Source: an uncultured Mucilaginibacter sp. (lineage in GTDB: Bacteria; Bacteroidota; Bacteroidia; Sphingobacteriales; Sphingobacteriaceae). From it: a DNA stretch of 64,000 nucleotides. The position numbers and the translations under genes are program-made. The stretch is from contig NZ_CAJYGQ010000010.1 in NCBI RefSeq assembly GCF_913773635.1, forward strand, positions 124,001 to 188,000. The letters run 5' to 3'. Under the pieces are notes generated by a model. That model was not told the DNA's origin. It made no database searches and saw only the letters and a program-made list of their open reading frames with translations. The first letter of the stretch is position 1. Each line of letters starts with the position of its first letter. This document shows positions 34,187 through 42,841 of the stretch, piece by piece.

Positions 34187-36343
34187 ATGAAGAAATACAT
34201 ATCAATTGTAGCACTGCTTTTTATGTGCGCTGCCACAAAAGCGCAAAATAATAAACGTATAACAATAGAAACAGACCACGTTTCAATGGTTTTTAGTGTT
34301 GGCAAAAACGGCAGGGTATATCAAAATTATTTGGGGGCGAAGCTGCTGAATGCTGCCGATAACGCAACGCTGCCACAAGGTAAGGAGGTGTATGTATGTG
34401 GTGGAATGGAAGATTCATTTCAACCGGCCATTCGTGTAACACATACAGACGCAAATCCATCACTTGAACTACTATATACCGATCAAAAAGCCGAGCGACC
34501 AATAGCAGGCTGTACTGAAACGGTTATAACACTTAAAGATCCAAAATACCCGGTAACGGTTAAGCTGCACTACCAGGCTTTTACTAAAGAGGATGTCATA
34601 AAAAGCTGGACAGAGATCATTAACGGAGAGAAGGGTGAGATTACCTTAAATGACTATGCTTCTTCCATGTTAAACTTTGATGCCCGCGAGTACTGGCTAA
34701 CTCAATATCATGGCGATTGGGCTGCCGAGATGAAGATGCAGGAATCAAAGTTAACCAGTGGCATTAAGGAAATTGACAGCAAGTTGGGTACGCGTGCGGC
34801 TATGTACCAAAGTCCGTTGTTTCTGCTATCGTTGGGTAAGCAGTCTGACGAAACCAGCGGCGAAGTAATTGCTGCAACTCTTGCCTGGACAGGTAATTTC
34901 AAGTTTCATTTCGAAACAGATCAAAATAACGCGTTGCGGGTAATATCGGGCATTAATCCCTATGCATCAGCATATCGTTTAACAGCGGGTAAAACATTTA
35001 CTACGCCGGCATTTATTTTCACTTACTCGGCAAACGGCAGAGGGCAGGCCAGTCGTAATTTACACAAATGGGCGCGTAATTACGATGTTATGGACGGTAA
35101 TAAACCCCGCCTTGTATTACTAAACAATTGGGAAACCACCTTTTTTAACTTTGATGAGCAAAAGCTCAGTGGCTTATTTGACGATGCTGCTAACCTTGGA
35201 GTTGATTTGTTTTTGCTTGACGATGGCTGGTTTGGTAACAAATATCCGCGCAGCAACGACAAGGCAGGTTTGGGAGACTGGCAGCCCACCAAAATTAAAT
35301 TACCCAATGGAATTGGTAATCTTATTAAACAAGCCGAAGCTAAAGGAACAAAATTTGGAATATGGATTGAGCCCGAAATGGTTAATCCTAAAAGTGAACT
35401 TTACGAAAAGCACCCCGATTGGGTACTCCGGTTGCCAAACCGCGCCGTAAATGAGCAAAGAAATCAAATGGTGCTGGATTTGGCTAACCCAACGGTGGCA
35501 AATTTTGTGTACCAAACCATGGATGACCTGATTAGTAAAAATCCTGGGCTTGGATTTATTAAGTGGGATTGTAACCGCCTAATGACCAATACCTGGTCGC
35601 CGTATTTGAAAGATAAGCAATCAAACCTGTACGTTGATTATGTACTAAATTTATACAAGGTATTTGAACGCTTACGTGCAAAGCACCCGCATTTGCCTAT
35701 CATGTTATGTTCGGGCGGAGGGAGCCGTATAGATTACGAAGCACTTAAATACTTTACCGAGTTTTGGGCCAGTGATAATACCGATCCGTTAGAGCGGGTT
35801 TACATGCAATGGGGCTACAGCAGTTTTTACCCGGCCAACGTGGTGGCAAGTCATGTAACATCGTGGGGAAAGCAGTCACTTAAATTTCGTACCGATGTAG
35901 CTATGATGGGCAAATTGGGTTACGACATCGACGTCAAAAAAATGACACCTGATGAACTGGCGTTTAGCAAGCAGGCTATCAAAAATTATAAACGCTTAAG
36001 CAACGTAATTTGGTACGGAGATTTATATCGTCTTATATCGCCTTATGAAGAAAGCCGTGCCGTACTCATGTATGTTGATAGTGCTAAAGCCAAAGCTGTT
36101 GTATTTAATTACAACCTTAACATCCGCGAACGCGAAACAGTTAATAGGGTGAAATTGCAAGGACTTGACGCTGCCAAAAGATATAAGGTGGAAGAAATAA
36201 ATGTAATGACAGGAGCTAAGCCAATTTTGCCTGATAATGGCCGCATTTACACGGGTGATTTTTTGATGAAGGTAGGGCTCGACTTAAATAGCTGGCATTT
36301 GAAGGCTTTAACAAGTTCAATTGTTGAAATTACTGCTCAATGA
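34187..36343 (+). CDS. GH36 alpha-galactosidase
   Basis: 718 residues with signal peptide (cleavage near TKA-QNN). N-terminal beta-supersandwich (to about 290), TIM barrel with LFLLDDGWFG (340s), GIWIEPEMVNP, nucleophile Asp461 in FIKWDCNR and presumed acid Asp530 in WASDNTDP, and a C-terminal beta domain. Full length for GH36. Releases alpha-galactose from side chains or raffinose-type oligosaccharides, here in the periplasm. Last gene of the first susC operon, implying that the polymer carries alpha-galactosyl groups. A short TAACAT-A-ATGTTA hairpin (36350-36362) follows but no clear terminator. Confidence 0.95.
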   Translation: MKKYISIVALLFMCAATKAQNNKRITIETDHVSMVFSVGKNGRVYQNYLGAKLLNAADNATLPQGKEVYVCGGMEDSFQPAIRVTHTDANPSLELLYTDQKAERPIAGCTETVITLKDPKYPVTVKLHYQAFTKEDVIKSWTEIINGEKGEITLNDYASSMLNFDAREYWLTQYHGDWAAEMKMQESKLTSGIKEIDSKLGTRAAMYQSPLFLLSLGKQSDETSGEVIAATLAWTGNFKFHFETDQNNALRVISGINPYASAYRLTAGKTFTTPAFIFTYSANGRGQASRNLHKWARNYDVMDGNKPRLVLLNNWETTFFNFDEQKLSGLFDDAANLGVDLFLLDDGWFGNKYPRSNDKAGLGDWQPTKIKLPNGIGNLIKQAEAKGTKFGIWIEPEMVNPKSELYEKHPDWVLRLPNRAVNEQRNQMVLDLANPTVANFVYQTMDDLISKNPGLGFIKWDCNRLMTNTWSPYLKDKQSNLYVDYVLNLYKVFERLRAKHPHLPIMLCSGGGSRIDYEALKYFTEFWASDNTDPLERVYMQWGYSSFYPANVVASHVTSWGKQSLKFRTDVAMMGKLGYDIDVKKMTPDELAFSKQAIKNYKRLSNVIWYGDLYRLISPYEESRAVLMYVDSAKAKAVVFNYNLNIRERETVNRVKLQGLDAAKRYKVEEINVMTGAKPILPDNGRIYTGDFLMKVGLDLNSWHLKALTSSIVEITAQ

Positions 36344-36398
36344 TTTGTATAACATAATGTTAGCACAAAATTATATCTTACTTAAAATATTAAAACAA

Positions 36399-36430
36399 GG
36401 TACTTTTTCGTCATTTGGCGAAAAAGTACC
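36399..36430. repeat. perfect inverted repeat at the front of promoter element copy 2
   Basis: GGTACTTTTTCG (36399-36410), 8-base spacer, CGAAAAAGTACC (36419-36430); all 12 positions pair. It directly abuts the CCCCCTAAAT dyad. In copy 1 only the right arm is conserved (15503-15514) and the left arm is degenerate. No T-run follows, so it is more likely a binding site than a terminator of the GH36 operon. Confidence 0.6.
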
Positions 36431-36527
36431 CCCTAAATGGTTGATTTATGGGGCTTATGGTGAGCTTATACTCAACAAATTTGCTTCACCAGTTAATAAT
36501 TGCAAACCAAACAACCATTTAATTATG
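36419..36527 (+). promoter_or_regulatory. shared promoter/leader element, copy 2 (before second susC operon)
   Basis: Same parts as copy 1: CCCCCTAAAT (36429-36438)-N5-ATTTATGGGG (36444-36453); 30 bases from GATTTA (36443) to the ACAAATTTG box region (36473); CAAATTTG at 36476-36483; tail CAAACCAAACAACC; ends at the ATG of a short ORF. The middle 20 bases differ from copy 1 while the dyad, the -7-like box and the tail are kept, which is the pattern expected from selection on sites. Confidence 0.7.
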
Positions 36528-36638
36528 ACAGAAATTTTTTTACGTCATCACTCCAAAGGTTTTTTTAAATCATCTCATCTGAATCATTTGCCGGCAACGT
36601 CACATAAACGTTGTTGCTGCAACCAAAAAGCTTTCTGA
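36525..36638 (+). CDS. short leader ORF (37 codons) before third susC
   Basis: ATG at the end of promoter element copy 2, at the position equivalent to 15608; stop TGA at 36636. The peptide is basic with many His, Lys and Arg residues and a CCC run near its end (KRCCCNQKAF). It ends 54 bases before the terminator-like hairpin at 36692. Translation of this ORF could influence folding of the downstream leader. No protein-level evidence. Confidence 0.35.
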   Translation: MTEIFLRHHSKGFFKSSHLNHLPATSHKRCCCNQKAF

Positions 36639-36661
36639 TCCTGAGGGTTTCAAAACCCTAC

Positions 36662-36721
36662 TCACTGCTATGTATTGGATTACCCAGCCGTAAAGCAGGG
36701 TAGTACTCTTCACTGCTTTTT
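36662..36721 (+). promoter_or_regulatory. attenuator-like alternative hairpins in the third susC leader
   Basis: AAAGCAG (36692-36698) pairs perfectly with CTGCTTT (36713-36719), followed by further T residues: a terminator-like hairpin. The octamer TCACTGCT occurs twice, at 36662-36669 and 36710-36717, so AGCAG (36694-36698) can pair with either copy. The upstream pairing would prevent the terminator. A second perfect hairpin, AGGGTTT-CA-AAACCCT, lies at 36644-36659. The stem is short (7 bases), so strength is uncertain. Confidence 0.4.
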
Positions 36722-36857
36722 AGGCGGTAAGCTATTCTATTGTTTAAATTTTAGTATTCCAAATGGTAAAAAAACACCCGATTATGGATAGTTACAATTC
36801 CTCACCTCTGTGAGACAAACACAAACTAATCACACAAACCCCCAAAAAAATTCCTTA

Positions 36858-39800
36858 ATGAGAAAAGAATTATACAAAGAACTTAAAAGCTGGCTTATGC
36901 TCATTATGCTAATGCTGGCGGCCAGTTATGGCTTTGCACAAAATAACATCAAAGTTACAGGTAAGGTTACTGATTCGGGCAAAGCAGCCTTAATTGGCGT
37001 ATCAGTTATTGTTAAGGGAAGCAATAACGGTACACAAACAAATGCCGAAGGTAACTACACCCTACAAGCCCCAGCGGGTGCTACATTGGTATTCACCTAC
37101 GTTGGGTTTGATGCCCAGGAAATAAAAATCGGATCATCAGGCGTGGTGAACGTAACTATGGCCGGTGATAAAGTGCTCGACCAAATGGTTGTCGTAGGTT
37201 ACGGCTCGGCAAAAAAGAAAGATCTTACCGGTGGTTTGGCTGTGGTGGGTAAGGAGCAGTTGAGCCTGGTATCTACCCCAAACCTTATGGATAGGTTGGT
37301 TGGGCAGGTTGCAGGTTTTAACATTACCACTACAAATGCAGCTCCAGGTCAGGATCAGTCGTTACTTATACGCGGCGAAAACTCACTTTCTGCAAATAAC
37401 TCACCTTTAATTGTATTAGATAATATTCCATACAGCGGCTCATTGGTGGATATAGATCCTAATAACGTAGAAAACATTACGGTGCTTAAAGATGCCTCAG
37501 CAGTAGCTATTTATGGTTCTCGCGGCTCAAACGGGGTAATCCTCATTCAAACTAAACGTGGTATGGTTGGTAAGCCGCAGGTTACATACCGTGGCCAGGT
37601 AGGTGTGGCCGAGCCCATGCAGCGCATAGATGTGATGGGACCAAATGAGTTTATTCGTTTTCAGCAAGATATTGGCCGTTTGAGGGAAAATTACAGTGGT
37701 GATGCGCTTGACCCAATTGCTGGTGGAATAATATCAGTGTCGGAGCGTGATAACTACTTAAAAGGCATCACTAATGACTGGCAAAGCTACATTTTCCGGC
37801 GCGCTATCACTACCGATCATCAATTAAGCATCTCGGGTGGTACCGAGAGCACCAAATATTTGGCTTCAGCCGCTGCTTTGAAGCAAGACGGGGTTGTTTA
37901 CAATTCTAAACTAACCCGTATCAACATCACAGCCAATATTGACCAAACATTTAACAAATGGCTTACCATTGGTATTGGTACCCAATTTACCCAGCGTAGC
38001 GATGGCGGTGTGCAACCCAATATAGAGCATGCTATTAAACAGAGCCCTTACGGTAAATACAAAGATGCATCGGGTTATTATGTTCCTGAGCCAATGGAGT
38101 ACTCACTTATAGTAAATCCTATGCGTAATGTGAATGCCGATCAGGACCGGATTAACCGCAACTTCTTCCTTTCGGGCTACGCAAATATTTTGCTACCGGT
38201 TAAAGGCTTGTCTTTCCGGTCAAATTACGGCTTTAATTACCGTAGCGGTTTTACAGGTACTTATTACGGCCGCGATACCTTCGATGGTCGGGAGCAGGCC
38301 GGCTTAGTGGGCGGGCGTGCAACCATCAGCAACAATCATTACAATGATTACACTTGGGAGAATATACTGAAATATGAGCGTCAGGTGGGTGAGCACCGCT
38401 TTGATGCCACCGGGCTTTTCAGTATGCAGCAAACTAAAAGTACCGGCTCATCACAAACCGGCGAAGGCTTCGTAACCGATGAAACGAGCTATTTTATGAT
38501 GAATACCGCCGCGCGTAATATATCCAATACCTCGAGCTTGTCTGAAACTGCATTGCTTTCATACATGGGACGCTTAAATTATTCATTCAAAGGAAAGTAT
38601 ATAGCCACACTTACAGGCCGTTCTGATGGTGCTTCGGTATTTGGTATCAATAATAAGTATGCGTTTTTCCCATCGGCTGCATTAGCTTGGCATATTGGCG
38701 AAGAAAGCTTTTTAAAGAATAAGGTAAACTGGCTAAACATGCTAAAGTTACGCCTTTCATATGGTGCCAATGGTAACCAAGCCATTACGCCTTACCGCAC
38801 GCTCGATCGTTTGTATTCAAGCGTCAAATACATTTGGGGCGATGGCGGTACCGCCGTTAACACTGCATACCTTGCAGGTGATGGTGTGGGCAACCCTAAC
38901 CTGAAATGGGAAACCACTTATACCGGGAACATTGGCGTCGATTTCCAATTATTTAATAACCGTGTAAGCGGTAGCTTAGATGTTTACCGTTCCCGCACAA
39001 AAGATTTGTTGATGACCCGTACAGTGCCCATCATGAACGGCTACAGCCGTATATGGGACAACATTGGTGAAACTCAAAACCAGGGTTTAGAGTTGAACTT
39101 AAATACGACTAACATCAACAACAAAAACTTCAAATGGAACACCACTGCTATTTTCTCCTTCGATAGAGATAAAATCATAGAGTTACGTGGCGATGGCCTT
39201 GATGACATAAACAACAACTGGTTTATAGGAAAGCCGCTACGTGTATTTTATGATTATAACATGATAGGAATATGGCAACGTGGCGACCAGTACTTTTATA
39301 CCGATGCAAATGGCAGTCAGCGTGAAGCACAAACCGGTGCCGCTCCGGGTTCGGCCAAGTTAGAGGATGTTGACGGTAATGGTTTTATTAACGCCGCCGA
39401 CCGTAAAATCATCGGCTCAAGAATGCCTCGCTATACGGCATCGTTGGCAAACAGGTTCACTTACAAAAACTTCTATTTATCAGCCTTGCTCACCGGAACT
39501 TTTGGCGTGTGGCGTGATGATAACATGGCCAACCTTGGGTCGTGGACTTTTGGTATAACCAATTACGTGCATAATGCTAATTACTGGACTCCTGAAAACC
39601 CCGGTGCAACCATTGTATCTCCGGGATACAATAACGGCTTTGGTCACGGTTTCTATAAAAAGGTAAACTACGTTCAAGTTAAAAACATAACGTTTGGGTA
39701 CCGCATACCACAAAATATTGTAAAAAAACTAGGCGTAAGTGGTATTGAAACCAACCTGAGTGTAAACAACCTATATACGTTCTCTAACATTAGGCAGGTA

Positions 39801-39878
39801 CTCAATTATGATAATACATGGATGGCCTCATACCCAACCGCACGATTACTGATGTTTGGTTTAAACGTAAATTTTTAA
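36858..39878 (+). CDS. SusC/RagA-family TonB-linked outer-membrane transporter (3)
   Basis: 1,006 residues from the ATG at 36858 (MRKELYKELKSW), which gives a normal signal peptide (cleavage near GFA-QNN). An in-frame GTG at 36810 would add 16 polar residues and is rejected. CarboxypepD_reg-like domain about 30-110 (VTGKVTDSGKAALIGVSVIVKG), plug about 120-230 with PLIVLDNIPYSGSLVDIDPNNVENITVLKDASAVAIYGSRGSNGVILIQTKRG, the textbook SusC signature, and a barrel ending LMFGLNVNF. Pairs with the SusD 18 bases downstream. Opens the second susC operon, behind promoter element copy 2 and an attenuator-like leader. Confidence 0.96.
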   Translation: MRKELYKELKSWLMLIMLMLAASYGFAQNNIKVTGKVTDSGKAALIGVSVIVKGSNNGTQTNAEGNYTLQAPAGATLVFTYVGFDAQEIKIGSSGVVNVTMAGDKVLDQMVVVGYGSAKKKDLTGGLAVVGKEQLSLVSTPNLMDRLVGQVAGFNITTTNAAPGQDQSLLIRGENSLSANNSPLIVLDNIPYSGSLVDIDPNNVENITVLKDASAVAIYGSRGSNGVILIQTKRGMVGKPQVTYRGQVGVAEPMQRIDVMGPNEFIRFQQDIGRLRENYSGDALDPIAGGIISVSERDNYLKGITNDWQSYIFRRAITTDHQLSISGGTESTKYLASAAALKQDGVVYNSKLTRINITANIDQTFNKWLTIGIGTQFTQRSDGGVQPNIEHAIKQSPYGKYKDASGYYVPEPMEYSLIVNPMRNVNADQDRINRNFFLSGYANILLPVKGLSFRSNYGFNYRSGFTGTYYGRDTFDGREQAGLVGGRATISNNHYNDYTWENILKYERQVGEHRFDATGLFSMQQTKSTGSSQTGEGFVTDETSYFMMNTAARNISNTSSLSETALLSYMGRLNYSFKGKYIATLTGRSDGASVFGINNKYAFFPSAALAWHIGEESFLKNKVNWLNMLKLRLSYGANGNQAITPYRTLDRLYSSVKYIWGDGGTAVNTAYLAGDGVGNPNLKWETTYTGNIGVDFQLFNNRVSGSLDVYRSRTKDLLMTRTVPIMNGYSRIWDNIGETQNQGLELNLNTTNINNKNFKWNTTAIFSFDRDKIIELRGDGLDDINNNWFIGKPLRVFYDYNMIGIWQRGDQYFYTDANGSQREAQTGAAPGSAKLEDVDGNGFINAADRKIIGSRMPRYTASLANRFTYKNFYLSALLTGTFGVWRDDNMANLGSWTFGITNYVHNANYWTPENPGATIVSPGYNNGFGHGFYKKVNYVQVKNITFGYRIPQNIVKKLGVSGIETNLSVNNLYTFSNIRQVLNYDNTWMASYPTARLLMFGLNVNF

Positions 39879-39896
39879 CGGCAAAACACACGTAAC

Positions 39897-41543
39897 ATGA
39901 ATAAATTTATAAAAGCAAGCTTTACGCTTATTGTACTCATCTCATTAGGCGGGTGTAAAAAATTTTTAGATGAGGAGCTGAAAACCGAACTAGCTCCAAC
40001 AAACACATTTACAAGTACGTATGGCTTTGAGGTAGGTAGTGCAGGTTTATACGCACTAACCCGGTCAGAATATAACACTTTTGGTGAGGGCGGCGCCTTT
40101 CTGCATAATGGTGCATGCCCTTATGAAGCCTTACAGGCCGCAACTGATATTGCCGACGTAATAAACAGCGATGCCTCATTGATGGCATTTGCAAACTTAA
40201 CACTCACACCGGCCGAACGCTTTGTTGGTTCATATTGGAATTGGGCTTACAGCTTGATTTCATCGGCCAACTTAATGCTGGTGTATTCAGAAAAAAACAC
40301 CAACTGGGATTCGCCATCTGATAAGGTACGTTTCCAAGCCGAGGCCAGGTTCTTCAGGGCTTATGCATACCGTACGCTGGTTTATCTTTATGGTGATGTG
40401 CCTTATGTCGAAACCATTTTGTATGATTTCAAGCTAAACTTTACACGCACGCCTAAGGCTGAAGTATTGGGGCATATTGTTGATGATTTGAAGTTTGCAG
40501 CAGAAAATCTACCGGCAAATCCTGATCAGGTTAAAGAAGGTAAAGTTACCAAGTGGGCTGCAAATCACCTGTTAAGTGAAATGTACTTGATGCAGGGCGA
40601 GTATCAGCTGGCCGAACAAGCAGCACTTTCTGTTATAAACAGCGGCAACTACAGCCTCATGAAAAATCGTTTTGGTGCAGGTAAAGACAAGCCCGGAGAT
40701 GTATTCAGTGACCTGTTTGTTGAGAACAATCAAAACAGATTAAAGAACGGTAACCGCGAGAGCATTTGGGTGCTGCAGTTTGAATTTAATGCTATTGGTG
40801 GTGGTACAAACTCCGATGATTGGACCCGCCGCGCCTGGATTCCGAAATACCCCGATATTAGCGGCTTCGTTTTGGCCGACACGTTAGGTGGCCGTGGTTT
40901 AGCCCAATTGGTACCTATGAAATGGTGGGTAGGTACCAATGGTACCAATGCATTAGGTAATGTGGCTGGTATTTTTGAAGCTTCTGATATTCGTAACTCA
41001 AATTATAACATAAAACGCAACTGGTACTACAACAACCCCAATGATGCTGCATTGAATGGCAAAAAAGCCAGTATAACCGAGCAAACGTGGTTTTCTACCA
41101 AAAGCTTATTCCCAACTATAACCAAGTTTTTTTATGGTCGTGCCGAAAACTTAAGCTTAACCGGCAGCTATAAAGATCGCATGAAGTTCCGTTTAGCTGA
41201 AACTTATTTACTGCTTGCTGAGGCTTATCTGGGGCAAAACAATCCGCAAAAAGCAGCCGATGCCGTGAATGAGGTACGTAAAAGAGCAGGTGCTTCAACT
41301 GTTACGGGTGCACAGATGAACATGGATTTCTTACTTGATGAACGCATTCGTGAACTGGCAGGTGAGGAGAGCCGCAGGTTTACACTTGTACGTACTAACA
41401 AATTGGTTGATAGGGTTAAAGCATACAATGGCGCCATCCGCGATAAAATAACATCAAACAATATATTGTGGCCAATACCACAAACCATAATTGATGCCAA
41501 CCGCGATGCTCCTTTTCCGCAAAACCCAGGCTATGGTAGGTAG
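39897..41543 (+). CDS. SusD/RagB-family surface glycan-binding lipoprotein (3)
   Basis: 548 residues, lipobox at Cys20 (SLGGCKKFLDEEL), the KKFLDEE start being characteristic of SusD-like proteins. TPR-like core (FQAEARFFRAYAYRTLVYLYGDVPYVE; WAANHLLSEMYLMQGEYQLAEQAAL) and C-terminal part (FRLAETYLLLAEAYL; RKRAGAS; DERIRELAGEESRRFTLVR; ILWPIPQTIID..NPGYGR). Belongs to a different SusD lineage from the two in the first operon, which suggests an independent origin of this pair. Confidence 0.96.
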   Translation: MNKFIKASFTLIVLISLGGCKKFLDEELKTELAPTNTFTSTYGFEVGSAGLYALTRSEYNTFGEGGAFLHNGACPYEALQAATDIADVINSDASLMAFANLTLTPAERFVGSYWNWAYSLISSANLMLVYSEKNTNWDSPSDKVRFQAEARFFRAYAYRTLVYLYGDVPYVETILYDFKLNFTRTPKAEVLGHIVDDLKFAAENLPANPDQVKEGKVTKWAANHLLSEMYLMQGEYQLAEQAALSVINSGNYSLMKNRFGAGKDKPGDVFSDLFVENNQNRLKNGNRESIWVLQFEFNAIGGGTNSDDWTRRAWIPKYPDISGFVLADTLGGRGLAQLVPMKWWVGTNGTNALGNVAGIFEASDIRNSNYNIKRNWYYNNPNDAALNGKKASITEQTWFSTKSLFPTITKFFYGRAENLSLTGSYKDRMKFRLAETYLLLAEAYLGQNNPQKAADAVNEVRKRAGASTVTGAQMNMDFLLDERIRELAGEESRRFTLVRTNKLVDRVKAYNGAIRDKITSNNILWPIPQTIIDANRDAPFPQNPGYGR

Positions 41544-41603
41544 AGTAAGTAATGGTATACTGATATTAAAAACCAATCACAACAATTAATTAAGCATAAC
41601 TGC

Positions 41604-42800
41604 ATGAAAAAAGTTAAATACTTATTTAACTCGTGGAGCCTTTTATTCATGATTGCCTGCTTAACGGCTTGTAAGCACGAAATAAATGATATTGAAAAGG
41701 TTCAGGAGACATTGGAACTTAAGGTTTCATCAGAAAATATAACACTAGACGAGAACGATCCGGGTAAAGATATACTAACCTTCAATTGGGAGAAGGCGCG
41801 GAACCAGTCAGACGACCATATGGTCACCTATGTCACCAAGCTTGATGTGCTGGGCAATAACTTTGGTTCATCAACCGCCATTATGACCTATGAGGATGAC
41901 GGTGTTTTTGCCAGAAGTTTTACATCTGCCCAATTACTAAACTGGGCAAACCAAAAATGGAAGGTTGCCACCAATAAGCCATTCACGCTTGAATTCAGGG
42001 TAGTGGCTCAATGGGAAGGCGGGGCTACATTTGAAGCACCTGAAGTTCGTACGGTAAGGATAAATATATTGCCCAAAAAGGTATCGGTAGGTGGAACTGC
42101 TGTGCCTGGTAACAACCGTATTGAGATGCAAAAGACTATTGAAGATTTGAATCAATATGCATTTGTTTTAAACCTACAACCCGGCGAATTACAAATTCCG
42201 GTGGAAACAAACGGTAAAACAAATTATGTAAGAGCTGCCGATGGTAGCAGCACACTTAAAGATGGTACCACAGTTGGTACAAACTTAAGCGAAACCCCAT
42301 TTGGTTGGAAAATTGAAACAGCGGGCGAATACAGGGTAGTGGTTAATTTGCTTAAAGCTACAGCAACCATTTATTCACCTGCAAAAGCCTTGCAGCCAAA
42401 AGTTGTACAGTGGGGCAACGCAGCTACGCCTACCAGCACCACTGTAAATGAGCTATGGATGCACGGACAAATAAATAATTTTTTGGTACCTATAAAAATG
42501 GACTGCCAGGTGAGTATGGCCGATCCGCAAATTTTGGTGTACACCGGCGGCCGTGTGGGCAAAACCAAGTTTATAGTGTATGGCGGTAACGATAATAACA
42601 AGAATCTGGCTTACGCATTCAGCTGTCCGTTAACGGCAACCGGAACTTCGCAGGAACTGGCCTTAAGCTTAGGTACGGTAGCTCCGTTAGCAGGCGGTAA
42701 CTCCAGTGCACAACGAAACTCTTATTACACCATTCCATCGGGTACTAATATTATAATTTTCGACCTGCGTAATATGACCATACTGGCAGACAGGAGATAA
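41604..42800 (+). CDS. SusE/SusF-like surface glycan-binding lipoprotein
   Basis: 398 residues, lipobox at Cys23 (CLTACKHE). Residues about 33-150 look like the SusE N-terminal Ig-like domain (LELKVSSENITLDENDPGKDILTFNWEKA..VTYVTKLDVLGNNF). Two further beta-sandwich modules follow, the last containing LWMHGQINNFLVPIKMDC and TKFIVYGGNDNN, as in SusE/SusF carbohydrate-binding domains. Expected to sit on the cell surface and hold the polysaccharide close to the SusCD complex. Immediately downstream of susD, the standard location. Confidence 0.85.
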   Translation: MKKVKYLFNSWSLLFMIACLTACKHEINDIEKVQETLELKVSSENITLDENDPGKDILTFNWEKARNQSDDHMVTYVTKLDVLGNNFGSSTAIMTYEDDGVFARSFTSAQLLNWANQKWKVATNKPFTLEFRVVAQWEGGATFEAPEVRTVRINILPKKVSVGGTAVPGNNRIEMQKTIEDLNQYAFVLNLQPGELQIPVETNGKTNYVRAADGSSTLKDGTTVGTNLSETPFGWKIETAGEYRVVVNLLKATATIYSPAKALQPKVVQWGNAATPTSTTVNELWMHGQINNFLVPIKMDCQVSMADPQILVYTGGRVGKTKFIVYGGNDNNKNLAYAFSCPLTATGTSQELALSLGTVAPLAGGNSSAQRNSYYTIPSGTNIIIFDLRNMTILADRR

Positions 42801-42841
42801 GGAAAATTAAGTGTGATTTATACTTAAATACGATACTCAAA

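Noticed and set aside
36399..36430. Inverted repeat as the terminator of the GH36 operon
   Set aside because: No T-run follows on either strand and the right arm is shared with the first promoter copy, where there is no upstream operon ending.
15503..36527. The duplicated 109-base element as a miniature transposable element
   Set aside because: No terminal inverted repeats bounding both copies and no target-site duplications are visible. Conservation is patchy and concentrated on the dyad, the -7 box and the tail, and both copies are in the same place relative to susC, which fits a promoter better.
36810..36857. Upstream GTG start for the third SusC
   Set aside because: It would put 16 polar residues in front of a normal signal peptide; the ATG at 36858 gives the expected SusC N-terminus.
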